From NCBI RefSeq assembly GCF_010731115.1, contig NZ_AP022616.1, positions 2,418,001 through 2,482,000 on the forward strand: a stretch of 64,000 nt of DNA, written 5' to 3'. Position numbers and translations under genes: made by a program. Source of the DNA: Mycolicibacterium phocaicum. GTDB taxonomy: Bacteria; Actinomycetota; Actinomycetes; Mycobacteriales; Mycobacteriaceae. This document shows, piece by piece, positions 24,951 through 31,960 of this stretch; position 1 is the stretch's first letter; each line of letters opens with the position of its first letter. Below the pieces are notes generated by a model. That model worked only from the letters and a program-made list of their open reading frames with translations. It ran no database searches and was not told the DNA's origin.

Positions 24951-26794
24951 CTTGGCGCCACCAGCATGTCGACGACGCGCTGCGCCTGAGCGTCCAGATC
25001 TTCCGGCGAGAGCTTCAGATCCGGGTTCTTCGGCCGCTGGTAGGGACTGTCGATACCGGTGAAGTGCGTGATCTCACCGGCACGCGCCTTGGCGTACAGG
25101 CCCTTGGGGTCACGGGCCTCGCAGTCGGCCAATGGGGTGTCCATGAACACCTCGAAGAATTCGAATCCCTGGTCGGTGTGGACCTTTCGCGCCAATTCGC
25201 GGTGCTCTTCCAGCGGGCTGATCGCCGGTACCAGCACGATCTGGCCGGAGTCGGCCAGCAGCGTGGCGATGTGGGCCAGGCGGCGCAGGTTTTCCGAGCG
25301 GTCGGCCATGGAGAAGCCCAGGTCCGAGTTCAGCCCGTGACGCAGGTTGTCACCGTCGAGAACATATGCGGGACGGCCCAATTCGAGCAGCTTGCGCTCC
25401 ACCAGCATGGCCACCGACGACTTGCCCGAACCGGACAGGCCGGTGAACCACACCGTGCTGCCCTTGGACAGCCGGTCCTCGGCGGTGACGAGATTGGCGT
25501 GGCGCACCGCATTCGGCGTCGCCGACCGGCTGGCGGCCGGCGTGGTGTCGCGCACCATGCCCGCGGCGACAGTGCCGTTGGTGTCCGGGTCGATCAGGAT
25601 GAACGAACCCGTCACCGCGTTCCGCGAGTACTCATCCAGCAGCAGCGGCTGCTGCGTACGCAGCGTGACGCGGCCGAGTTCGTTGAGCTTCAACGCCGTT
25701 GCGCTCTTGTCGCGGTGCAGGGTGTTGACGTCCAGCCGGTAGTCCAGATCAGACACCCGGGCCCGCGTGGTGCGCGTGGTGTGCTTGATGATGTAGTCCC
25801 GGCCCGGCTCGAGCGCCGCGTCGTCGGACATCCAGCACACGGTGGCGTCGAATTCCTGCGTGGTGTGCGGCTGGTTGTGTACCCGGGCGATCATGTCGCC
25901 ACGCGAGATGTCGATGTCGTCGGCCAGGCTGACCGAGACCGCCATGGGCGCGAAGGCCTCCTCGAGCGGACCGGTGGGTCCGTCGATCGCGGTGATGGTG
26001 CTGGTCTTTCCCGCTGGGAGAACGATGATTTCATCACCGGGGCGCATGACGCCACTGGCGACGGTGCCCGCGTAGCTGCGGTGGTCGGCGTGCTCGTGAG
26101 TCTGCGGCCGGATGACGTACTGCACCGGGAACCGCACGTCCATGAGGTTGCGGTCACCGGCGATGTACACCTCTTCGAGGTGGCTCAGCAGCGACGGACC
26201 CTCGTACCACGGCGTCTTGTCCGACTTGGTCACCACGTTGTCGCCGGCCAGCGCCGACAGCGGGATGGTGGTGACGTCCTGGATGTCGAGGCGGGCCACG
26301 AACTCGTGGAAGTCGTCGCGGATCTTCTCGAAACGCTCACGGTCCCAATCGATCAGGTCCATCTTGTTGACGGCCAGCACGATGTGCTGGATGCCGAGCA
26401 GCGATGCCAGGAAGGCGTGCCGGCGCGACTGCTCCAGCAGCCCGTGGCGGGCGTCGACCAGCACGATGGCCAGCTGCGCCGTCGAGGTGCCGGTGACCAT
26501 GTTGCGGGTGTACTGGATGTGCCCCGGGGTGTCGGCGATGATGAATTTCCGCTTGGCCGTGGCGAAGTAGCGGTAGGCGACATCGATGGTGATGCCCTGT
26601 TCCCGCTCGGCACGCAGGCCGTCGGTGACCAGCGCGAGGTCGGTGTAGCCGTGGCCACGTTCCTTGGAGGTGCGCTCGACGGCGGCCAGCTGGTCCTCCA
26701 TGACGGCCTTGCTGTCATAGAGCAGCCGGCCGATCAGCGTGGACTTGCCGTCATCGACGGAGCCAGCAGTGGCGATACGAAGCAACGTTGCCAT
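24947..26794 (-). CDS. cysNC: Bifunctional sulfate adenylyltransferase subunit 1 / APS kinase
   Basis: A 615-aa fusion. The N-terminal GTPase CysN drives ATP sulfurylase (with CysD) and the C-terminal CysC phosphorylates adenylylsulfate to PAPS. GTPase motifs are GSVDDGKSTLIGRLL (G1), ADTPGHIQYTRNM (G3) and NKMDLIDW (G4). The APS kinase P-loop is GLSGSGKSSVAML (about residue 450) followed by LDGDNLRHGLNSDLGFS and SPLEEHRELARKV. The length is normal for mycobacterial CysNC. It begins 1 nt after the cysD stop and overlaps cysQ by 4 nt. It is syntenic with Rv1286. Confidence 0.97.
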   Translation of the reverse strand: MATLLRIATAGSVDDGKSTLIGRLLYDSKAVMEDQLAAVERTSKERGHGYTDLALVTDGLRAEREQGITIDVAYRYFATAKRKFIIADTPGHIQYTRNMVTGTSTAQLAIVLVDARHGLLEQSRRHAFLASLLGIQHIVLAVNKMDLIDWDRERFEKIRDDFHEFVARLDIQDVTTIPLSALAGDNVVTKSDKTPWYEGPSLLSHLEEVYIAGDRNLMDVRFPVQYVIRPQTHEHADHRSYAGTVASGVMRPGDEIIVLPAGKTSTITAIDGPTGPLEEAFAPMAVSVSLADDIDISRGDMIARVHNQPHTTQEFDATVCWMSDDAALEPGRDYIIKHTTRTTRARVSDLDYRLDVNTLHRDKSATALKLNELGRVTLRTQQPLLLDEYSRNAVTGSFILIDPDTNGTVAAGMVRDTTPAASRSATPNAVRHANLVTAEDRLSKGSTVWFTGLSGSGKSSVAMLVERKLLELGRPAYVLDGDNLRHGLNSDLGFSMADRSENLRRLAHIATLLADSGQIVLVPAISPLEEHRELARKVHTDQGFEFFEVFMDTPLADCEARDPKGLYAKARAGEITHFTGIDSPYQRPKNPDLKLSPEDLDAQAQRVVDMLVAPR

Positions 26795-26795
26795 A

Positions 26796-27746
26796 TCAGA
26801 AGTAGCCTTCCCGCTTGCGGTCTTCCATGCCGGCCTCAGAAATCCGGTCGTCTGCGCGGGTCGCGCCGCGCTCGGTCAGTCGGGACACCGCGGTCTCGGC
26901 GATGACTTCCTCGACGGTCGAAGCCTCCGACTCGACGCAACCGGTGCAGGTGACGTCGCCGACGGTGCGGAAGCGCACGGTCTTGGTGATGACCGGCTCG
27001 TCGTCGTTCGGCTTCAGGTACTCGTGCACTGCCAGCAGCATGCCGTCGCGCTCGAACACCTGGCGCTCGTGCGCGTAGTAGATGCTCGGCAGCGCGATCT
27101 CCTCGGCGCCGATGTAGGCCCAGATGTCGTACTCGGTCCAGTTCGACAGCGGGAAGACGCGGATGTGCTCACCCTTGCGGTGCCGGCCGTTGTACAGGTT
27201 CCACAGCTCGGGGCGCTGGTTCTTGGGGTCCCACTGGCCGAACTCGTCGCGGAAGCTGAAGACGCGCTCTTTGGCGCGGGCCTTCTCCTCGTCGCGGCGG
27301 GCGCCACCGAAGGCGGCGTCGAACTTGTTCTCGCGGATGCCGCGCAGCAGCGACACGGTCTGCAGCGGGTTGCGCGACGGGCCGTTGTCGACGACGCGGC
27401 CGGCCGCGATGTCGTCTTCGACGCTGGCCACGACCAGGCGCAAGTTGTGCTTCTCGACGAGGGCGTCGCGGGTGGCGATCACCTCTTCGAAGTTGTGGCC
27501 CGTGTCGACGTGCATGACGGGGAACGGCAGCCGGCCCGGCGCGAACGCCTTGATGGCCAGGTGCAGCATCACGATCGAGTCCTTGCCACCGGAGAACAGC
27601 AGCACCGGCCGCTCGAACTCCGCGGCGACCTCGCGGATGATGTGGATGGCCTCGGCCTCCAGCGATCGCAGATGGCTCAATTCGTATTTGGCGGCCCGCT
27701 GGTCCACCTTGGACGCCTCGGCGGCGTCGGGAGTGACGGTCATCAT
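26796..27746 (-). CDS. cysD: Sulfate adenylyltransferase subunit 2
   Basis: A 316-aa PP-loop ATP pyrophosphatase that adenylates sulfate to APS together with CysN, the first step of sulfate assimilation. The PP-loop is LLFSGGKDSIVMLHLA (about residue 55). Other signatures are PVMHVDTGHNFEEVIATRD, FRDEFGQWDPKNQRPELWNLYNG and the C-terminal RKREGYF. Two adjacent ATGs (27746, 27743) are possible. The first overlaps the stop of a 14-codon leaderless ORF in ATGA, while the second is better spaced from GGGG. It is syntenic with Rv1285. Confidence 0.96.
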   Translation of the reverse strand: MMTVTPDAAEASKVDQRAAKYELSHLRSLEAEAIHIIREVAAEFERPVLLFSGGKDSIVMLHLAIKAFAPGRLPFPVMHVDTGHNFEEVIATRDALVEKHNLRLVVASVEDDIAAGRVVDNGPSRNPLQTVSLLRGIRENKFDAAFGGARRDEEKARAKERVFSFRDEFGQWDPKNQRPELWNLYNGRHRKGEHIRVFPLSNWTEYDIWAYIGAEEIALPSIYYAHERQVFERDGMLLAVHEYLKPNDDEPVITKTVRFRTVGDVTCTGCVESEASTVEEVIAETAVSRLTERGATRADDRISEAGMEDRKREGYF

Positions 27747-27787
27747 TTCCCCGTAAAGTTGGTAGAACTGGTCAAGTTAAGAACCAT
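27743..27787 (-). CDS. Leaderless 14-aa upstream ORF coupled to cysD
   Basis: Encodes MVLNLTSSTNFTGK. Its ATG lies exactly 6 nt downstream of a TAAATT -10 box, so the transcript would begin at or one base from the ATG. Its TGA overlaps the first cysD ATG (ATGA). It contains no cysteine, unlike the poly-Cys attenuator ORFs described in mycobacterial sulfur operons. Its function is probably translational coupling, or a regulatory decision at Thr/Ser/Asn codons; the peptide itself may be irrelevant. Confidence 0.5.
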   Translation of the reverse strand: MVLNLTSSTNFTGK

Positions 27788-27793
27788 GGTCGG

Positions 27794-27822
27794 AATTTAC
27801 GTGTCCGGTGGTGGAGTGTCAA
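27794..27822 (-). promoter_or_regulatory. Strong promoter of the cysD-cysNC-cysQ operon
   Basis: TTGACA (27822-27817) and TAAATT (27799-27794) on the minus strand with a 17-bp spacer. The -35 is a perfect consensus, rare in this genome's promoters. Confidence 0.7.
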
Positions 27823-27823
27823 C

Positions 27824-27833
27824 GGTTGCAACC
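27824..27833. promoter_or_regulatory. Palindrome abutting the cysD -35 box
   Basis: GGTTGCAACC is a perfect 10-bp palindrome one base upstream of the -35 hexamer, flanked more widely by GGTGG/CCACC. The position suits a regulator of sulfate assimilation. The binding protein is unknown. Confidence 0.4.
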
Positions 27834-27984
27834 ACCCAGATCAGGGAGAACAACGCGCCCGGCGGCTGCTGGCTTCCCCAGTCAGCTGGCGGTGGGTTCG
27901 GCTGCCCCACACTTCGCGCCCGACAGCCATCACTACCTGCCAGGTAATTGAACCGACTACCCGCCGCGCGCAGACTTCGATGGC

Positions 27985-28398
27985 ATGAGCCCCAGTACCG
28001 GCGCCGAGGTCATGGCGCAGTTCATCCCGCAGTCCCCGCTTGTCGCCAAGCTGGGCATCGTCGCCGAAGTGCTCGATGCCCCCGAGGTTCGGCTGCGGAT
28101 GCCGTGGGACCCGACCAACACCACGCTCGCCGACATGGTGCATGGCGGCGCCATCGCCGCACTCGCCGATGTCACGGTCATGGCTGCGGCGTGGTCCACC
28201 GAACGCGAGCCGGAATCGCTTCGCGGCGTGACGATCTCGATGTCGGTCCAGTACCTGGCACCAGCCCGGTCGACCGACCTCATCGGCGTCGGCCGCGTGC
28301 TGCACCGCGGAAAGTCCCTGGTGCACTGCGAAGTCGAGATCGAGACCCCGGGCGGCGATCCGGTGGCCAAGGCCGTCGGCACCTACAAGATCGGCTGA
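27985..28398 (+). CDS. PaaI-family hotdog-fold thioesterase
   Basis: A 137-aa acyl-CoA thioesterase-like protein. The hotdog signature is MVHGGAIAALADVTVMAAAW, with strand-forming RGVTISMSVQYLAPAR and LVHCEVEIETPGGDPVAKAVGTYKI. It would hydrolyse an acyl- or aryl-CoA thioester, but the substrate is unknown. It is a single gene between divergent cysD and the convergent glycosyltransferase, and ends in a shared long hairpin. Confidence 0.88.
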   Translation: MSPSTGAEVMAQFIPQSPLVAKLGIVAEVLDAPEVRLRMPWDPTNTTLADMVHGGAIAALADVTVMAAAWSTEREPESLRGVTISMSVQYLAPARSTDLIGVGRVLHRGKSLVHCEVEIETPGGDPVAKAVGTYKIG

Positions 28399-28416
28399 GC
28401 GCGGACGCCTGATTCA

Positions 28417-28467
28417 CGTTGCGCCTCGGATCGCAGCCAGGATGTGGCTGCCATCCGAGGCACAACG
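28417..28467. terminator. Long bidirectional terminator hairpin
   Basis: Paired blocks CGTTG/CAACG, GCCTCGGAT/ATCCGAGGC and GCAGCC/GGCTGC are separated by single mismatches around a 7-nt loop. In total 20 base pairs form between the convergent thioesterase and glycosyltransferase genes. Confidence 0.75.
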
Positions 28468-28476
28468 CGGCAGCAA

Positions 28477-30378
28477 TCAGTGCGGTGCTTCCAGGTCGTA
28501 GACGGTCGCGCCGCCGACGTCGAGCTTGGCGAAGTGCGCCGTCACCCATGCGGTGATGTCCGCGGCACTCCCTCGTTCACGGCCTCCGGGTCCTGGACCG
28601 CGCTTGTGATCGCCGGCGATGAAGTAGTGGATCTGGCCGTCCTCGACGTACTGCTTGAACTGCGCCAGGGTCGGCGCGTTATCGCCGCCGGAGAATCCGC
28701 CGATCGCCATCAACGACTTACCGGTGCTCAATTCGAGGTCCCCGGCCTGGAAGGACCCCACCGTCGCTGCTGCCCACCGATTGTTCGCGCCCCGGATCAG
28801 GTTCTCGAGTTCGGCATTGGGTCCCTCGCGGCCGGGGCCACCCGGGCCGCCGGGACCACCGCCCGGCCACGCGTCGCCGCCGGTCCGCGGCGGACCGGAC
28901 ATCGAGCCGGGACCACTGCTGTGACCTTGCGCCACGTTGTACAACGTGAACGATGCCGACCCGGCCAGGGCCGCGGCGATCGCGATACCGGCGACGACCG
29001 CGGTGAACCGTCCGGAGCGCGCCCCGGCCACCACGATGGCCACTGCCGCCAGCACCGCCACCGCGGCGATGCTCCAGCGCAGGGCGGGCATCCAGCCCGG
29101 GGTGCGTGACAGGAGTGCGAACGCCCAGCCGGCCGAGCCGACCAGAAGCAACGCAAGCAGCAGGCGGGCCGGCAACGTGTCCCGGCGCTGCCACAGGTGC
29201 GCCACCGTCATGCCCGCCAACGCAGCCACCGCGGGGGCGAGCGCGACGTTGTAATACGGGTGCACCGTGCCGTCCATGAAGCTGAACACCACGCCGGTCA
29301 CGAGAAGCCAACCGCCCCAGAGCACTACCCCGGCGCGGCCCAGGTCGGTGCGGGGCGCGCGGCGAGTGGCCCACAGCAACAGCACCAGACCGATCAATGC
29401 CACCGGCAGCAGCCACGAGATCTCGACACCCATCGACGGGCCGAACAGTCGGGTGATGCCGGCGTGCCCACCGAAGAACAGGTTGTCCCGCATACCGCCG
29501 CCGGGACCGCCGCTGGGACGGTCGCCACCGGTGATCCGCTCGATGCCGTTGTAGCCCAACGCCAACTGCAGCAGGCTGTTGTCGGTGGACCCGGCGATAT
29601 ACGGACGGGCGTCGGCGGGCCACAGGCTCACCAGCGCGATGTACCAGCCAGCCGAAACCACGAGGGCCACACCGGACATCAGCAGCGCGCTGATGCGGCG
29701 CCCGACACTGAACGGCGCGGCGACCAGGAACGCCAATGCCAGTCCCGGTACCGGCAGGAAGGCCTGCAGCATCTTGGTCAGGAAGGCGAATCCGACGACG
29801 ACGCCGGTCGCCGTCATCCAGCGCGCGGAGACGGCGAAGTCCTTCGACTGGATGGCCCGCACCGTGCAGTAGGCCGCGGTGATCAGCAGCAGCACGAGCA
29901 GCGCGTCCGGGTTGTTGAACCGGAACATCAGGGCCGCAACGGGTGTCACCGCCAGCACCAGACCGGCCAACAGTCCGGCGGCCGCACCGCTGGTGCGACG
30001 GACCGTCGCATACAGCATCCCGACCGACGCCACGCCCATGAGTGCCTGCGGCAGCAGCATGCTGAACGCGCTGAATCCCAACAGCCGGCCCGACAGGCCC
30101 ATCAGCCACAGGGCCGCCGGCGGCTTGTCGACCGTGATCGCATTGCCGGCGTCAAATGAGCCGAACAGCAACGCTTCCCAGTTCTGGGTGCCCGCCTGGG
30201 CTGCGGCGGCGTAGTACGAGTTGGCCCAACCCGAGGAGCCGAGCGCCCACAGGTACAGCACGGCGGTCGCGGCCAGCAGCGTCAGCAGCGCGGACCGTTC
30301 CCATACGGGCCGGGCCCAGATTGCTGGGCGCCGACGGGGTTTGGGTAGCTGAGCGACGGTGGGTGCAGTGGCGATCAC
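28477..30378 (-). CDS. GT39/ArnT-like membrane glycosyltransferase
   Basis: A 633-aa GT-C fold integral membrane enzyme (PMT_2 type) that would move a sugar from a polyprenyl-phosphate donor onto an extracytoplasmic acceptor. The first periplasmic loop has WANSYYAAAAQAGTQNWEA and GNAITVDKPPAALWLMGL, and about 11-12 hydrophobic helices follow. The C-terminus has a Gly/Pro-rich linker (GGPGGPGGPGREGP) and a soluble domain with SLMAIGGFSGGDNAPTLAQF. I chose GTG 30378, which has GAGGAGA upstream; the longer frame starts at 30423. It is paralogous over its length to the product of 31958-33853. Confidence 0.86.
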   Translation of the reverse strand: MIATAPTVAQLPKPRRRPAIWARPVWERSALLTLLAATAVLYLWALGSSGWANSYYAAAAQAGTQNWEALLFGSFDAGNAITVDKPPAALWLMGLSGRLLGFSAFSMLLPQALMGVASVGMLYATVRRTSGAAAGLLAGLVLAVTPVAALMFRFNNPDALLVLLLITAAYCTVRAIQSKDFAVSARWMTATGVVVGFAFLTKMLQAFLPVPGLALAFLVAAPFSVGRRISALLMSGVALVVSAGWYIALVSLWPADARPYIAGSTDNSLLQLALGYNGIERITGGDRPSGGPGGGMRDNLFFGGHAGITRLFGPSMGVEISWLLPVALIGLVLLLWATRRAPRTDLGRAGVVLWGGWLLVTGVVFSFMDGTVHPYYNVALAPAVAALAGMTVAHLWQRRDTLPARLLLALLLVGSAGWAFALLSRTPGWMPALRWSIAAVAVLAAVAIVVAGARSGRFTAVVAGIAIAAALAGSASFTLYNVAQGHSSGPGSMSGPPRTGGDAWPGGGPGGPGGPGREGPNAELENLIRGANNRWAAATVGSFQAGDLELSTGKSLMAIGGFSGGDNAPTLAQFKQYVEDGQIHYFIAGDHKRGPGPGGRERGSAADITAWVTAHFAKLDVGGATVYDLEAPH

Positions 30379-30412
30379 GCGCGGGTCTCCTCTGAAGCGA
30401 TTGGTAGGCAGG

Positions 30413-31669
30413 TCAATTCGCACGCCGCGGGTGGAATACCCAACCGCGCAGCAGCACGAACCGCACCGCAGTGGCGACGAGGTTCGCGGCCACCAGCACG
30501 CTCAGTTCGAGGAGATGGTGGGCGTGCGGTGCGAACGCGTGCAGCCCGGCCAGCGCGCCGCTGGTGATGGCCAGCGCGATACCGAAGACGATCAACCCCT
30601 CGAACTGGTGACGGGTCGCGCTCGCCGCTCCCCCACCCCGGACACCGAATGTGAAGCGCCGGTTGGCGGCGGTGTTGACGATCGCGGTGACCAGCAGGGC
30701 GATCAGGTTGGCCGTCTGCGCGCCGAGCGCGGCGTGCATCATCATGAACAGCAGCAGGTAGGCCAGCGTCGAGGCGACGCCGATGGTCCCGAACCGGACA
30801 ACCTGGCGCAGCAGCGAACGGGGTGCGGCCGCCCTGGTCGACGAACCCAGCTGCGCGGCAATGGTGTTCACCGGGATGCTGCCGTTGGCGAACCCGCGCA
30901 ACAACCGGCCGACGCCGCGGAGGTCTGCGGCCGCGGTGGCGATGATGTCCACCCGGCTGTCGGGATCGTCGACCCAGTCGACGGGGACCTCGTGGATGCG
31001 CAGGCCCGTGCGCTCGGCCAGCACCAGCAGTTCGGTGTCGAAGAACCAGCCGGTGTCCTCGACGAGCGGCAGCAGCGCCTGGGCCACGTCGGCCCGGATG
31101 GCCTTGAAGCCGCACTGGGCGTCGGAGAACTTCGCCGACAGCGCCCCGCGCAGGATCAGGTTGTAGCAGCGAGAGATGAACTCCCGCTTCGGCCCCCGCA
31201 CGACCCGGGAGGACCGGGCCAGCCGGGTGCCGATCGCCAGGTCCGAGTGGCCCGAGATCAGCGGCGCCACCAGCGGGCCGAGGGCGGCCAGGTCGGTGGA
31301 GAGGTCGACGTCCATGTAGACCAGCACCGGCGACTGCGAGTGCGACCACACCTCGTGCAGCGCCCGCCCCCGGCCCTTGAGCTCGAGTCGCACGACGCGG
31401 ACGTTGTCCAACTCGGCGGCCAACTCGGCGGCGACCCGCGGGGTGTCGTCGATGCTGGCGTTGTCGGCGATGGTGATCTGCACCGGGTACGGCACGTGCT
31501 CCTCGAGGTGGCGGTGCAACCGGCGGATCGAGCCGGGCAGTGCGACCTGCTCGTTGTACACGGGGACCACGATGTCCAGCACCGGGACGCCGGCGGCGCG
31601 TGCGGCGAGGGCGGCATTTGGGCGCGTAGTGAAGCGTTGCTCGGCGTCGCGCTCGACCAGGTTCGTCAT
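30413..31669 (-). CDS. GT2 glycosyltransferase fused to GtrA-type membrane domain
   Basis: A 418-aa protein. The N-terminal GT2 domain (about 25-260) has LDIVVPVYNEQVALPGSI and the DxD region VYMDVDLSTDLAALGPL, as in dolichyl/polyprenyl-phosphate sugar synthases. The C-terminal GtrA domain (about 285-415) has four hydrophobic helices ending LVATAVRFVLLRGWVFHP. It probably makes a polyprenyl-phosphate-linked sugar on the inner face and may help flip it, supplying the flanking GT39 enzymes. It lies 34 nt upstream of the first GT39 gene on the same strand. The tandem repeat lies upstream of its start. Confidence 0.9.
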   Translation of the reverse strand: MTNLVERDAEQRFTTRPNAALAARAAGVPVLDIVVPVYNEQVALPGSIRRLHRHLEEHVPYPVQITIADNASIDDTPRVAAELAAELDNVRVVRLELKGRGRALHEVWSHSQSPVLVYMDVDLSTDLAALGPLVAPLISGHSDLAIGTRLARSSRVVRGPKREFISRCYNLILRGALSAKFSDAQCGFKAIRADVAQALLPLVEDTGWFFDTELLVLAERTGLRIHEVPVDWVDDPDSRVDIIATAAADLRGVGRLLRGFANGSIPVNTIAAQLGSSTRAAAPRSLLRQVVRFGTIGVASTLAYLLLFMMMHAALGAQTANLIALLVTAIVNTAANRRFTFGVRGGGAASATRHQFEGLIVFGIALAITSGALAGLHAFAPHAHHLLELSVLVAANLVATAVRFVLLRGWVFHPRRAN

Positions 31670-31747
31670 GACATTGATCTTCAGCCGGTACCTTTAGGCC
31701 GCCATGGGCTGAAGCTATGGGCGAGCTATGTGTTTGAGGCCGTCGTC

Positions 31748-31960
31748 GACTCCGCGGCCACGGCGCAAAAGCACGAGTAGACAGCGCCCACACCGCAGGA
31801 TCAACACGGCGCTCACATCGACTCCGCTGCCAGGGCGCAAAAGCGCGAGTAGACAGCGCCCACACCGCAGGATCAACACGCGCCCACATTGACTCCGCGG
31901 CCACGGCGCAAAAGTGCGAGTAGAGAGCGCCCACACCGCAGAGTCAACGCGGCAGGGTCA
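31748..31960. repeat. Three-copy 71-72 bp tandem repeat (MIRU/VNTR-like)
   Basis: Units start at GACTCCGC at 31748, 31820 and 31891. Each contains GGCGCAAAAG, CGAGTAGA(C/G)AGCGCCCACACC and GCAG(GA)TCAAC with few substitutions. The third unit runs up to the stop codon of the second GT39 gene. Unit length and intergenic location fit mycobacterial interspersed repetitive units, whose copy number varies between strains. Confidence 0.85.

Noticed and set aside
27841..27930. A 29-codon minus-strand ORF upstream of the cysD promoter (MAVGREVW...RRARCSP), slightly reminiscent of actinobacterial sulfur-operon leader peptides
   Set aside because: It lies upstream of the strong TTGACA-TAAATT promoter, its own ATG has no -10 box or RBS at the right distance, and the resemblance (SRxHxxL, one Cys) is weak.
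30375..31934. 519-aa minus-strand open frame covering the GT2-GtrA gene and the tandem repeat
   Set aside because: Arg/Pro/Ala-rich translation typical of a shifted frame in GC-rich DNA; the GT2-GtrA frame has full domain support.
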